DNA of 64,000 bases from Mauremys mutica (Eukaryota > Chordata > Testudines > Geoemydidae): NCBI RefSeq assembly GCF_020497125.1, contig NC_059082.1, positions 28,604,965-28,668,964 of the forward strand, written 5' to 3'. Both the position numbers and the translations under genes were made by a program. Positions 1 to 10,017 of this stretch are shown one piece after another. The number at the start of each line of letters is the position of its first letter. The stretch's first letter is position 1. Under the pieces are notes generated by a model that did no database searches, was not told the origin of the DNA, and saw only the letters and a program-made list of their open reading frames with translations.

Positions 1-759
1 CCCCACGTCGAAACCTATGTGAGGGCGTTGGCGAGGGTAGTGGGGCCCACGGCCATTGTGGCGGCCTCCAAAATGTACGGGAAGGTGGTCTTCTTCCTGG
101 CATCGGAGGCCGCTGCCCAGGAAGCGGTAGAGACGGGTCTGGCAGTGGGGGGCGTGTTTGTGCCCCTGGAGCCCTTGGAAGACCTGGGGGTCCGCTTGGT
201 CCTGACCTCCGTCCCTCCCTTCCTGCCCAATGCCGCCCTGCTGCCCGCCCTTTCTGCCCTGGGGCACCCTATTTCTGTCATCAGCCCTCTCCCGTTGGGC
301 TGCAAGGACCCCGCCCTCCGTCACGTCCTCTCGTTCCGCCGGCAAGTGCAGCTTCAACTGCCGCCGGCGGCACGTGACGGAGAGGCGCTCGAGGGGTCCT
401 TTGTGGTCCCTTACCAGGGAGCCCGCTACCGGGTGCATTATTCAACGGGGGAGGCCCGGTGCTACCTCTGCCGGGCGATGGGGCACGTCCGGAGGGACTG
501 CCCCTTGGCCCGGCATGGAGGAGCGTCCGGGACCCCCGAGCCCCGTTATGGCGCCGGCCCCGTCACCGCCAGTGCCCCTAGCTGCCCAGCACCTGAAGCT
601 GCCCCTCCTCCTTCTCAGTCCACCGCTGTGGAGGAGGGTGCGGCGGAGATAACGCCGGGCGTGGGAGAGGGCCCGCCCCAGGGAGACTCCTCCCTCGTTC
701 CTGTCGCCCCTCCGTTGCCTCCCCGAGTCCCTAAGCCGCTGCCCTTGCCCCAGACCTGA
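1..759 (+). CDS. Tx1-like LINE ORF1, N-terminal part (partial, frameshifted at its end)
   Basis: An open frame entering from the left edge and ending at TGA 757-759. ORF1 proteins of this group bind RNA and chaperone the retrotransposition particle. Roughly the first 120 visible residues form an alternating hydrophobic/charged region resembling the RRM-like or gag-like fold of such ORF1s. At 460-501 there is a CX2CX4HX4C zinc knuckle (CYLCRAMGHVRRDC). Proline- and alanine-rich linker sequence follows. The true start is off the window; the GTG at 19 is not a credible eukaryotic start. The matching continuation lies in a different frame from about 735 on, so this copy looks as if it has lost one base (or gained two) between 735 and 757. 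The product as written lacks its C-terminal half. Confidence 0.75.
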   Translation, partial: PHVETYVRALARVVGPTAIVAASKMYGKVVFFLASEAAAQEAVETGLAVGGVFVPLEPLEDLGVRLVLTSVPPFLPNAALLPALSALGHPISVISPLPLGCKDPALRHVLSFRRQVQLQLPPAARDGEALEGSFVVPYQGARYRVHYSTGEARCYLCRAMGHVRRDCPLARHGGASGTPEPRYGAGPVTASAPSCPAPEAAPPPSQSTAVEEGAAEITPGVGEGPPQGDSSLVPVAPPLPPRVPKPLPLPQT

Positions 760-2027
760 CCCCTGTTAGCCAGCCCCTGGATGATGCCATGGAGGGCTGG
801 TCCTTAGTGCAGGGGAAGCGGGGCAAGCGGAAGGCTCCGGTCCCATTACATCTTTCGGATTCGGAGGCCCCTCGGAAGAGCAGGAAGGGGGTCTCTGATG
901 ACGAGCCTTCCGCTTTGCCCCCTGACGACGCCCGTTTTGTGGTGCTGGCTGGGCACGACGTGGCAGCACCGGATGGTGACGCTGTCCCTCCTCCGGGGTC
1001 CCTTCCCGAGAACGCCCCCAAGGGAGCCCCTCTTGCCCGCTTGCCATCCACACCCCCTGCGAGCGCTGAGGTGGGCGTCGCTTCGGGTGCTGGCGGGGAG
1101 GGCCCCGGGGTGGCGGACGGCGATCTCCCCTCCATCTATGAGGAGATCGAGGCCCTGGGTCTGACCCCAGTTACACAGGGGGAGGACGACCCTTTGCAAA
1201 CGGGCCTCGATCTGAGCAACCTCACTACGGTCCCCCTGTCCCCGGGTTCCCTACTCCTGCCTGATGCTTCTGCTCCCGCCTCCGAGGGTCCCCTGGGGTC
1301 TTCCATCAGCCCGGCTGCAGGTGGCACCTCGCTGACGGCCGCCGAGCCCATTGAGGCGACGGTCGGTGCCCCGCTACCTGGACCCGATTCCCAAGGGGTG
1401 TCCCTCTTGGGTGTGGGCCAGCCGACCCCTGGCCCTACTCTTGTCCCCTCCACCTCCCGTGATGCCACTGCTGCCCCTGGGGATACTCCCCGGGGTGCGG
1501 CCTTAGTTGTTTTTCCCTGCTCTGACCCATCAGGGGCTGCTGCTCTCCTTCCGCCGCCCCCTGTTGAACTGGGGAGCGGGGCGGGCCGTGTGGCGTCGGC
1601 CCATCGGACGCCACGTCGAGGGTCTGCCCCCTGCCTGCCCGCCTCGGTGGGCCACGGGGCTGTGACGGGGGCCCCGCTGGGGGACGGTTCTCGATCCATT
1701 ACCCCGCCCCCCCATGCGCTGAGGGAGGAGCTGCGGGAGTTCCTTGAGGACGTCCGTGGCTCCCGTAACAAAGTCCATCTTGCGCTCCAGCGGTGGGGGG
1801 ATTTCCATCTAATCCTCCGTGCCGCAAAGGCCCTCATGGGGGAGGGTAAGGGGACCGGGAAGCAGGCCGCCGCGGCCTACCGGCGGGTCTGCTTCTTCCG
1901 TGACTCTCTACTCACCCACGGGTTTGGTCACGGATTGCTGCGCGGCCCGACGGAGGCTGTGGGCGTGTCTGCCAGCGAGGATCCCCCCCAGCACTCCTCA
2001 TGGCGACGATCATCTTTGCCACTTTGA
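735..2027 (+). pseudogene. Tx1-like LINE ORF1, C-terminal part in a shifted frame
   Basis: This frame opens after TAA 732-734 and runs to TGA 2025-2027. Its first ATG is at 789, and the next residues include the basic stretch GKRGKRKAP. A long proline-, serine-, alanine- and acid-rich linker fills the middle. The last 100 residues turn helical and charged (REELREFLEDVRG, then HLALQRWGDFHLILRAAKALM near 1770-1840). It overlaps the start of ORF2 by 28 bases. I read it as the second half of ORF1, separated from the first half by a single indel. A programmed frameshift is less likely, since I see no canonical slippery heptamer in 735-757. Independent translation from 789 cannot be excluded. Confidence 0.65.
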
Positions 2028-5000
2028 ACGCCCGGGGCTGTAGGATGGGTCTCCGCAGGAGCCAGGTGCTCTCCTTCCTTCGGGACGGAGGGTACTCTGT
2101 GGTTTTCCTGCAGGAGACCCATACGGATCCGGCCGCTGAAGCTAGCTGGCGGCTGGAGTGGGGGGACAGGGTCTACTTTAGCCACCTCTCGGTTCGCTCG
2201 GCAGGAGTGGCGACCCTGTTCTCCCCCGACCTACGGCCCGAGGTGCTGGGGGTCGCCGAGGCTGTGCCGGGCCGCCTGCTGCACCTCCGGGTCCGCATGG
2301 AGGGGCTTGTGATTAATCTCGTCAACGTCTATGCCCCGACATCGGGCCCGGAGAGGTTGCGTTTTTATCGGCAGGCGTCCGCCTTCCTCGGCTCCCTGGA
2401 TCCTCGTGAGTGCCTGGTCCTGGGCGGGGACTTTAACACCACCCTCGAGGAACGGGACCGCTCGGGGACCGAGCAGTGCCCGGCCGCAGCGGACGTCCTC
2501 CGGGAGATCGTCGAACGCCACTCCCTGGTGGACGTCTGGCGCGACCACCACCCGGACGACGTCTCGACTTTCACCTTCGTCCGGGTGGAGGCCCATCGGT
2601 CGCGCCACTCCCGGCTGGACCGCATTTATCTGTCACGTTTCCACCTTTCACGAGCCCACTCCTCCAGCGTTCGGCCGGCCCCCTTTTCTGATCACCACCT
2701 TGCCACCGTGACGGCCTCTCTCTGCGCGGAGAGGCCGGGGCCGGCCTACTGGCATTTTAATAATAGTTTGCTGGAGGACGTGGGCTTCGTGGCGTCCTTC
2801 CGGGAGTTCTGGCTGGCCTGGCGAGGGCAGAGACGCGCCTTTCCCTCGGCGCGGCGATGGTGGGACCTGGGGAAGGTGCGCGCCCGGCTCTTCTGCCGCG
2901 ACTACACCCGGGGCGCCAGCCGACGGAGGGATGCGGCGATAGAGCAGTTGGAACGGGAGGTTTTGAAGCTGGAGAGGCGTCTGGCCGCCAGCCCCGAGGA
3001 TCCATCCCTCTGCGGAGCGTGCCGGGAGAAGCGGGAGGAGCTCCGGGCCCTCGAGGATCATCGAGCCCGGGGTGCCTTTGTTCGATCCCGCATCCGCCTC
3101 CTTCGGGAGATGGATTGCGGCTCCCGCTTCTTCTACGCCCTGGAGAAAAGGAGGGGGGCCAAAAAGCACGTCACCTGCCTCCTGGCGGAGGACGGCACCC
3201 CCCTCACGGATCCGGCGGAGATCTGCGGGAGGGCCAGGGCCTTCTACGCGGCTCTTTTCTCCCCGGATCCGACCGATCCTCACGCTTGCAGAGTGCTCTG
3301 GGACGGACTCCCGACGGTCAGCACGGGCGACCGGGACCGGCTAGAGCTGCCTCTCACTCTGGCCGAGTTCTCGGAAGCCCTCCGTCGCATGCCCACCAAT
3401 AAATCTCCGGGCATGGACGGGCTGACCGTGGAGTTCTACCGCGTGTTCTGGGACGTCCTCGGCCCAGACCTAGTCACCGTCTGGGCCGAGTCTTTGCGGA
3501 GCGGGGTCCTCCCTCCTTCGTGCAGGCGAGCCGTGCTCGCCTTATTGCCGAAGAGGGGGGACCTCCGCGATTTACGGAATTGGCGTCCCATCTCGCTCCT
3601 CAGCACGGACTATAAAATTGTTGCGAAGGCCATTTCGATTCGGCTAGGGTCCGTGCTGGCGGACGTGGTCCACCCGGACCAGACCTACACCGTCCCGGGC
3701 CGCACGATCTTTGATAACTTGTATCTGGTCCGGGACCTTCTGGAATTAGGGTGTAGGGATGGTCTGTCGTTCGCCCTCCTGTCCCTGGATCAGGAGAAGG
3801 CGTTCGACAGGGTGGATCACGGGTATCTCCTGGGCACTCTGCAAGCGTTAGGCTTCGGACCCCAGTTTGTGGGATTTCTCCAGGTGCTGTACGCTTCCGC
3901 GGAGTGTCTGGTCAGGCTCAACTGGACCCTGACCGAGCCGGTCAGCTTCGGGCGAGGAGTACGGCAGGGGTGCCCCCTCTCGGGTCAGCTGTACGCTCTG
4001 GCGATCGAGCCCTTCCTCTGTCTCCTCCGTCGGAGGTTGACGGGGTTGGTGCTCCGGGAGCCGGAGCTGCGGCTGGTCCTGTCGGCGTACACCGACGATG
4101 TGCTCCTCGTGGTCCAGGACCCGGGCGACTTGGCGCGGGTGGAGGCTTGCCAGGCCATTTATTCGGCGGCCTCCTCCGCCCGGGTCAACTGGGTCAAGAG
4201 CTCTGGCCTGGTGGTAGGGGACGGGTGGCAGGCGAGCTCCCTCCCACCCGCGCTTCAGGCCATCCGGTGGAGCTCGGGTCCGCTGCTCTATCTCGGCGTT
4301 TACCTTTCTGCCACGCATCCGTCTCCGCCGGAGAACTGGCATGGTTTAGAGGGCGGGGTGAGGGCGCGGCTCCGGAAATGGACAGGACTACTCCGGTGCC
4401 TCTCTCTTCGAGGGAGGGCGCTGGTGCTGAATCAATTAGTCCTGTCCATGCTCTGGTACCGGCTCAACACCCTGGTCCCGGCCCCGGATTTCCTGGCCAA
4501 CCTCCGGACGGCGGTTCTGGAGTTCTTCTGGCCAGGAACGCACTGGGTCTCTGCAGGGGTCCTCCACCTGCCCCTGGAGGAGGGAGGGCAGGGCCTGAAG
4601 TGCCTGCGCACTCAGGTCCACGTCTTCCGCCTCCAGGCCCTGCAGAGGCTCCTGTACGGTGTGGGTAGTCCGGCGTGGAGCGTATTGGCACACACCTTCC
4701 TCCGCCGCTTCCGAGGGCTCCGATACGACCGGCAGCTCTTTTCTCTCCATCCGAGAGGTCTTCCGCGAGACCTCTCTGGGCTGCCGGTCTTCTACCAAGA
4801 CCTCCTCCGGACCTGGAAGCTCTTTTCAACGACCAGGTCCGTGGCGGCCACCGTGGGGGTCGATCTCCTCGCGGAGCCCCTGCTACACAACCCCCAGCTC
4901 CGTGTGCAGGTGGCGGAGTCCCCCGCGGTGCGCCAGAGGCTGGTCTTGGCAGGAGTCACCAGGGTCGGAGACCTCCTGGACTACGACCGGGGAGACTGGC

Positions 5001-5920
5001 TGGATCCCCTGACGCTCGCTCAGCGCATGGGGCTCTCCAGCCCTCGTACCCCCCGGCGCGTACTTCAGGAGGTGAAGGCCGCTTTACTGCCCGCTGCTCG
5101 GGTTTACCTCGACCGGGTCCTGCGAGAGGGCACGCCCCGCCCACCTTCCACCCCGGGCCCTGTGGATCTTTTTATCGGGCCCTTGCCCCGTGGCCCCAAT
5201 CACCCCCCTCGCCCTTTCACTGCAAGCCGGCTGCCCGATCTGCAGCCGGTTTTGTTCCAGACCGCGCCAAGAAAACATCTGTACACGCTCGTGCTCCACA
5301 CGCTTCACTACCTCACCCTCGCGTCCCGCCCCGATACGAAATGGCGGGACCTCCTGCCACCTCTCGAGGGTGAGGAACCCCGGTGGGCCAGCCTGTATTC
5401 TGCCCTAGTCCCGAGGCCCGCCGGGGATGTCAGTTGGCGGCTCCTTCACGGGGCCGTGAGCACGGGCGTGTACTTGGCGCGGTTTACCCCTGTCCCCAAC
5501 ACCTGCCCCTTTTGCGGCGTGAAGGAGACCCTGGCGCATGTTTATTTAGAGTGCGCCAGGTTGCAGCCCCTGTTCCGGCTCCTCTTGGATCTCCTATTGC
5601 GTTTTTGGTTGCACTTTTCCCCTCACCTGTTTATCTATGCACTCCCTATCCGTGGCCCCACGAAGTCGCGGGATCTCCTTGTCAACCTCCTCTTAGTCCT
5701 GGCCAAACTGGCCATCTATAAAACCAGGGAGAGGAGGTTGGCCGATGGGATTTCCTGCGACTGTGGGGCCTATTTCCGCTCCTCCGTCCGTTCACGCATC
5801 CGGGCGGAGTTCCTCTGGGCGGTGTCCACTGGCTCCCTTGATGCCTTCGAGGAGCAGTGGGCGTTGTCCGGGGTTCTCTGCTCGGTGTCCCCATCAGGTT
5901 CCCTTCGTTTAGCCCTATGA
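2000..5920 (+). CDS. Tx1-like LINE ORF2: endonuclease-reverse transcriptase, intact
   Basis: A 1306-residue frame without stops. The ORF2 protein nicks target DNA and primes reverse transcription of the element RNA at the nick. The N-terminal apurinic-like endonuclease has E39 in the FLQETH box, VNVYAPT, the GGDFNTT box with D144 and N146, DRIYLSRF, and SDHH with D231 and H232. The reverse transcriptase, about residues 440-760, has NKSPGMDGL, NWRPISLLSTDYKI, motif A LDQEKAFDRVDH (D597), GVRQGCPLSGQLY, and motif C YTDD (D699, D700) where many LINEs have FADD or YADD. A CX2CX7HX4C motif (C1169, C1172, H1180, C1185) sits near the C-terminus, as in L1-group ORF2s. ATG 2000 lies inside the end of ORF1, suggesting reinitiation or coupled translation. 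All expected catalytic residues are present. Confidence 0.92.
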   Translation: MATIIFATLNARGCRMGLRRSQVLSFLRDGGYSVVFLQETHTDPAAEASWRLEWGDRVYFSHLSVRSAGVATLFSPDLRPEVLGVAEAVPGRLLHLRVRMEGLVINLVNVYAPTSGPERLRFYRQASAFLGSLDPRECLVLGGDFNTTLEERDRSGTEQCPAAADVLREIVERHSLVDVWRDHHPDDVSTFTFVRVEAHRSRHSRLDRIYLSRFHLSRAHSSSVRPAPFSDHHLATVTASLCAERPGPAYWHFNNSLLEDVGFVASFREFWLAWRGQRRAFPSARRWWDLGKVRARLFCRDYTRGASRRRDAAIEQLEREVLKLERRLAASPEDPSLCGACREKREELRALEDHRARGAFVRSRIRLLREMDCGSRFFYALEKRRGAKKHVTCLLAEDGTPLTDPAEICGRARAFYAALFSPDPTDPHACRVLWDGLPTVSTGDRDRLELPLTLAEFSEALRRMPTNKSPGMDGLTVEFYRVFWDVLGPDLVTVWAESLRSGVLPPSCRRAVLALLPKRGDLRDLRNWRPISLLSTDYKIVAKAISIRLGSVLADVVHPDQTYTVPGRTIFDNLYLVRDLLELGCRDGLSFALLSLDQEKAFDRVDHGYLLGTLQALGFGPQFVGFLQVLYASAECLVRLNWTLTEPVSFGRGVRQGCPLSGQLYALAIEPFLCLLRRRLTGLVLREPELRLVLSAYTDDVLLVVQDPGDLARVEACQAIYSAASSARVNWVKSSGLVVGDGWQASSLPPALQAIRWSSGPLLYLGVYLSATHPSPPENWHGLEGGVRARLRKWTGLLRCLSLRGRALVLNQLVLSMLWYRLNTLVPAPDFLANLRTAVLEFFWPGTHWVSAGVLHLPLEEGGQGLKCLRTQVHVFRLQALQRLLYGVGSPAWSVLAHTFLRRFRGLRYDRQLFSLHPRGLPRDLSGLPVFYQDLLRTWKLFSTTRSVAATVGVDLLAEPLLHNPQLRVQVAESPAVRQRLVLAGVTRVGDLLDYDRGDWLDPLTLAQRMGLSSPRTPRRVLQEVKAALLPAARVYLDRVLREGTPRPPSTPGPVDLFIGPLPRGPNHPPRPFTASRLPDLQPVLFQTAPRKHLYTLVLHTLHYLTLASRPDTKWRDLLPPLEGEEPRWASLYSALVPRPAGDVSWRLLHGAVSTGVYLARFTPVPNTCPFCGVKETLAHVYLECARLQPLFRLLLDLLLRFWLHFSPHLFIYALPIRGPTKSRDLLVNLLLVLAKLAIYKTRERRLADGISCDCGAYFRSSVRSRIRAEFLWAVSTGSLDAFEEQWALSGVLCSVSPSGSLRLAL

Positions 5921-6021
5921 CCTCACTCCCGATCCTGTTTTTTTCATTGGTTGTCCCCCGTAATTAGTTAGTATCCCGGCCCTGTGGATCCTCCCCTTAG
6001 GCTGGGGGAAGGTCCTTTAGC

Positions 6022-6046
6022 AGTGGGCGGGCTTCGCCCGCCCACT
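6022..6046 (+). other. Perfect 11-bp hairpin in the LINE 3' UTR
   Basis: Bases 6022-6032 pair exactly with 6036-6046 around a TTC loop. The stem is nearly all G:C. It lies about 100 bases after the ORF2 stop and just before the element end. LINE reverse transcriptases of several clades recognise a 3' RNA stem-loop, so this is a plausible recognition element; that role is inference. Confidence 0.7.
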
Positions 6047-6060
6047 TCCTGGATACTAAT

Positions 6061-7462
6061 AGGACCAGACTCCTGTACCCCACTGGTCTGGGTCTGTCAC
6101 ACACCGTAGCCTTTTATACCATTCATCATCACTATTCTTGGTTACCATTTCTATCACAGTAAATAAAATATGAGAGCTGGACAGTGGCAAACATCCATTA
6201 GTGATACAATGACAGATTTGTTGTACTGCAGTCAAAACGTTTTCTTGGCAAGATTCCACAGAAACTTCCAATTTTCCCCACTTTCAGTTCATAACCTTTC
6301 ATCCTATTTTTCAGAGGCTTCTGTTCCTGAAACATTACCGTAAGTGTAACACCCCTAAGTTGCTAGGCCATCATGAAGGAGGAGGAAAAACTGAAGGGGG
6401 AGCACCAGACTCAGTAGTGCCTTTCCTGGATCTTCTCATTTCCACCCACAAAATACTCCTCCATGAGCTGAGGGGAGGCTGCGGTGCCTTGTCTGGGGAC
6501 ATTGCCCTTGCCTGGTGGTACAGCCACGGGGCAATTCAATTCAGATTGGCAGCTATTCGGAACAGGCAATGCACGCTCCCCACTGAGAATTCAAACAGAC
6601 CCCAAAGCAAAGAGATGTGATTGATAGTTGAGTGAATTTGTAGCTTGACAATGGTGGTAGCATCCTATTTACTACAGGCTTCTTCAGAGATTAGCTTTGC
6701 AAAAGCACTGAGCTTCATTGACTCCCTGATCACAACTCCTCTAATATACTCGCAAGTTCCCATGGGGGTGGAGGGGAAGAGTATGGGGTGAGCTGTGCTG
6801 GTTTCCCAATCAGTGATAATGATACAACCATATAAATCACGGGTGGCGTCAGCAGAGCCTTAGTAATAGCACTGCCAAGAATAACTTGCTGATTGTGGCA
6901 GGTACATGTAGGACTTGTGTTCAACAGAACAAAGGAAGTGTCTTAAGTAATTACATTTAAGTTAATGATAAACTTAACTGTCTTTGTGGGGGGTCGGGTG
7001 GGGAAGATGGAAAGGGACCAGAGAACAACAACATAAATGGAAACTAAAGCAAATAACTCTCTGAGACTGGCCCAGTCTCCCCACCACAAAATCATATCAA
7101 TCCCCCACCAGTTTATATTCCTTACCTGAGGGTATGTACAGACCTATCTACATGAGGAAACTATGGTTCCTGAAATGTGCTGTCCGTGGTTTAGTCCTGT
7201 CTAGACTTGCAATTAATCCATTTTCAGTGCCGGTTTTACCCATGCCTGCTACCGACACCTATTGTCAGCAATAGCTACATTTCCTTGGGTAGGCAAGGCT
7301 CAAGGGGAATGAGAGTAGGAAAGAGATTTGGAACAGCGCAGGTGCATAGCCTAGAATTTACCAAGTTTCCAAACTGCTGCTCTGATGTGCCTTTTAATTC
7401 ATACAGACATGTGCCGTTTCAGTGCAGTTCAGAACAATACATGCACACCAACCATATGGTAA
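6061..7462. other. THSD4 intron sequence, nothing recognised
   Basis: AT-leaning sequence with short unrelated open frames only. I see no conserved motif, splice-supported exon or terminal-repeat element here. Confidence 0.5.
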
Positions 7463-7638
7463 CTTGATCCTACAAGCTGCTGAGCACTTGGGCCTCAATC
7501 CAGCAAAGCACTTAGGCACATGCTTGGCTATTGACTTCAGTGGGACTATTCAGACTATTAAAGGTGCTTAAAGTTAAGTACATGCTTAAGTGCTCTGCTG
7601 GATTGAGGCCAGAGTGCTCAGTATCTTACAGGATCAAG
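7463..7638. repeat. Palindromic dispersed repeat (MITE-like)
   Basis: The left arm, starting cttgatcc at 7463, matches the reverse complement of the right arm, ending ggatcaag at 7638, over roughly 60 bases with few mismatches (shared ctgagcact, gcctcaatccagca, agcactta). Related, more decayed pieces with the caagcactta and cccattgacttcag words occur near 17200, 25010, 28450, 40040 and 58150. The structure suggests an old nonautonomous DNA transposon. I did not identify the family. Confidence 0.6.
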
Positions 7639-7748
7639 CTACTATTTCAGTTTTCTAACTTCACACTTAAATGAACATTAAGATACTAAATCTGATCAAA
7701 CACTGACCTGAGGCACATATAAGCCACTGTCATCATCAATGAAGGGTA

Positions 7749-7953
7749 CAGGCAGTCCATGGACTTACGACACAATTGGTTCCTTACAATTGCATCGTAA
7801 ATCGGAACGTCGTAACTCGGAACTACAATCATTGCAGTACTGAGCATCATAAACTTGAAACCGGTAGTTGTAAGTTGAATCAGGGTGTCAATGTAGAAGC
7901 GGTGTAAGTGCTGTTCATCATAATTCAAACATTGAAAAGTCAAGGACTGCCTG
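7749..7953. mobile_element. Tigger/pogo-like MITE with TA target duplication
   Basis: The element starts caggcagtcc and ends ggactgcctg, giving inverted termini of about 17 bases with few mismatches. TA lies on both sides (7747-7748 and 7954-7955), as expected for Tc1/mariner-type insertion. It has no coding capacity. Confidence 0.7.
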
Positions 7954-7955
7954 TA

Positions 7956-9029
7956 TTCCTGACCACTCAGAACATTAATAGTGACACTTTCCACAGTTTA
8001 CGACAACATTGTGCAACGTCTTCAGCAACTGACAAGCCAGGATGTACTGTTTACAATCATTTCCCAGGAAGACACATTGTGTTTTCAGAACTATGTCTAA
8101 AATTCAGTTCAAGCACAAAGTCCAAGTAAAAAAAATACTTTTAGAGTCTAGTTGAGGCCCAAACAGTATTACATTCCAAAGCTGGAATTAGTTTTAGTTT
8201 ATCACATCTTGGAAATGAGACCCAGGAGCTAAATGAAATATTTGTATTTGAATTCAGACTTAGATTGCAATTAAATCTTCAATCCCAAATCAGATGTTTT
8301 TCCCCCCCATCTGATGAGAGTAACACACAATTCAGGAAGAACGTTAAAAGTGTTTGATACAAACTGAGGAAAAAAATTATTCTGAGTTTGTTGTTCAACT
8401 TCCATTAGGGTAAACGAATCTCCACTCTCGTACTATATTACTTAATAAAAAGACAATCAAAATGATCAGCAAGGACTTATAGTGCAATATATACAAAACT
8501 CAGTACCAGGAGCCTTCTTTAATATCAGAGTAATGCCATCTCTAAGCCTCTGTAATACATGGATATTTTACTGCACCACTAGACTCCAATAGCTTGTAAA
8601 ATACCTTTTTGCTAGAAACATGCAATCTAGGGTTTCCTACTTTTAACTAAAATTGTATTACTATGCCATTAAAGTTTATTATCTTTTCTTTATCTTAAGG
8701 TAACTCCTTATACTTAAAAAATGCAGTTTTTGTTTTAAAAACGTGAGAGAGAAAATGTTTTATTTTGTTTATAATGGGCAGATGCCTTGACCGTTTTCTG
8801 ATTACATGAATAGTCCCCTGCTTTGGCTTTTGTGGAATGGAAATGTTGCCAGTGAGAAAGAGAGCTTTGCCCCAAGTATTATTGCCTCATCACAGAGGGA
8901 CCAGTTGTACAAGTCACAAAGGGACTTGGCCTTGGCCTTGTGACAATGAGCAATGCATACTGCCTATAAGTTAGGTGCCCAGAAAATCACAGGAACATCA
9001 CTGTGATCCACAAAGCCTGAGCGAGGCAT
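7956..9029. other. Intron sequence, mostly unrecognised
   Basis: AT-rich with no gene. A short imperfect inverted repeat occurs at 8916-8943 (gtcacaaagg against ccttgtgac). The last 40 bases, around 8995-9029 (tgatccacaaagcctgag), look like part of a dispersed repeat that continues after the G-rich insertion, at about 10018. Confidence 0.4.
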
Positions 9030-9030
9030 A

Positions 9031-10017
9031 AGGTTGCCAACTTTCTAATCGCACAAAACTGAACACCTCTGCCCGTGCCCTGCCCCTTCTCTGAGGCCTC
9101 TGCTCACTCCATCCCTCCTCCTTCCGTCACTTGCTCTCTCCCACTCTCACTCACCTTCACTGCGCTGGGTTGGGGTGCGGGAGGGGGAAGAGTATTCCGA
9201 CAGAGGGTGCAGGCTTTGGGCTGGGGCCAGGGATGAGGGGTTTGGGGTGCAGGGAGGCTCTGGGCTAGGATAGGGAGTCAGAGTGAAGGGCGGGGTATGG
9301 GCTCTGGTCTGGGGGGGTGGGCTGTGGGTGGGGCCAGAAATGAGGGGATCAGGGTGCGGGTGAGGGGTTCAGGCTGGGGCAGGGAGTTAGAGTATGGGGG
9401 GAGAAGAATTCGGGGGGGCAGGGATGAGGGGTTTGGGGTGCAGGAAGGGCCTCAGTGCTGGGGCAGGGTGCTGGGCAAGTGTGGGGTGTGGGCTTCAGGA
9501 AGGAGTTTGGGTCCAGGAGGGGGCTCCAGGATGGGGCCAAGGGTTCAGAGTGGAGGAGGTGGTGCGGGCTCTGGGATGGGGCTGGGGATGAGGGGTTTGG
9601 GATGGAGGAGGGGGTTCTGGGCTGGGACAGGGGGTTGGGGGTGCAGGGGGAGGGTGTTTGGGTGCAGGAGGGGACTTCACGCTGGGACAGAGGTGCGGGA
9701 GGGGGCTCAGGGTGTGGGGTCCCGATGGCGCTTACTGCGGCTCCCATTGGTCACAGCTCCCAGCCATTGGGAGCTACAGAGCCAGCACCAGGGACAGGGG
9801 CAGCACGCAGAGTCTCCCTGGCCACCCATGCGCCATGGGGCTGCAGGGACCTGGCGGTCACTCCTGGCAGCCACGCAGCGCTATGGCAGGCAGGGAGCCT
9901 CTCTTAGCCCCACTGCACCTCCAACTGGACTTTTAACCGCTCCCCTCGGCGGTGCTCACCTGAGCCACCAGGGTCTCTTTTTGACTGGGCGTTCTGGTTG
10001 AACACCGGACACCTACG
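9031..10017 (+). repeat. G-rich minisatellite-bearing repeat element
   Basis: From 9160 to 9710 the plus strand is made of loosely periodic units of about 35-45 bases built from ggggtttggggtgcag, gggctggggcaggg and similar words. The unique flanks differ: the left begins ggttgccaac and the right ends with a gaacaccggacacc segment. The block interrupts another repeat whose two halves lie at about 8995-9029 and 10018-10100, so it was inserted as a unit. Long open frames on both strands here are low-complexity by-products. The G-runs could form quadruplexes on the plus strand. Confidence 0.6.

Larger units (their letters stand above)
1..6060 (+). mobile_element. Tx1-like (L1-superclade) non-LTR retrotransposon, 5' end off window
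   Basis: A GC-rich block that stops abruptly near 6060, where AT-leaning intron begins. It holds two ORFs in LINE order: ORF1 with a CCHC zinc knuckle (1-2027) and ORF2 with an apurinic-type endonuclease, reverse transcriptase and C-terminal CCHC motif (2000-5920). A 3' tail of about 140 bases follows, with a strong hairpin. ORF1 is open to base 1, so the 5' UTR and ORF1 start lie outside. There is no poly(A) tail, unlike mammalian L1. The ORF2 length and layout match my memory of the Xenopus TX1 element, whose ORF2 product is about 149 kDa. The insertion is antisense to THSD4, within its intron. The 3' boundary is placed by the composition change and is approximate. Confidence 0.85.

Noticed and set aside
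1..2027. ORF1 as a host retroviral-gag-like gene
   Set aside because: The zinc knuckle alone could suggest it, but the direct overlap with a LINE ORF2 and the shared GC-rich composition show it is part of the retrotransposon.
7463..7638. A microRNA precursor
   Set aside because: The arms are long and imperfect, and several decayed relatives occur in the window, so a transposon origin explains the pairing.
9297..10001. Long open frames on both strands, up to 234 codons
   Set aside because: They are glycine-, proline- or serine-rich by-products of the G-rich minisatellite; no start context, domain or splice sites.
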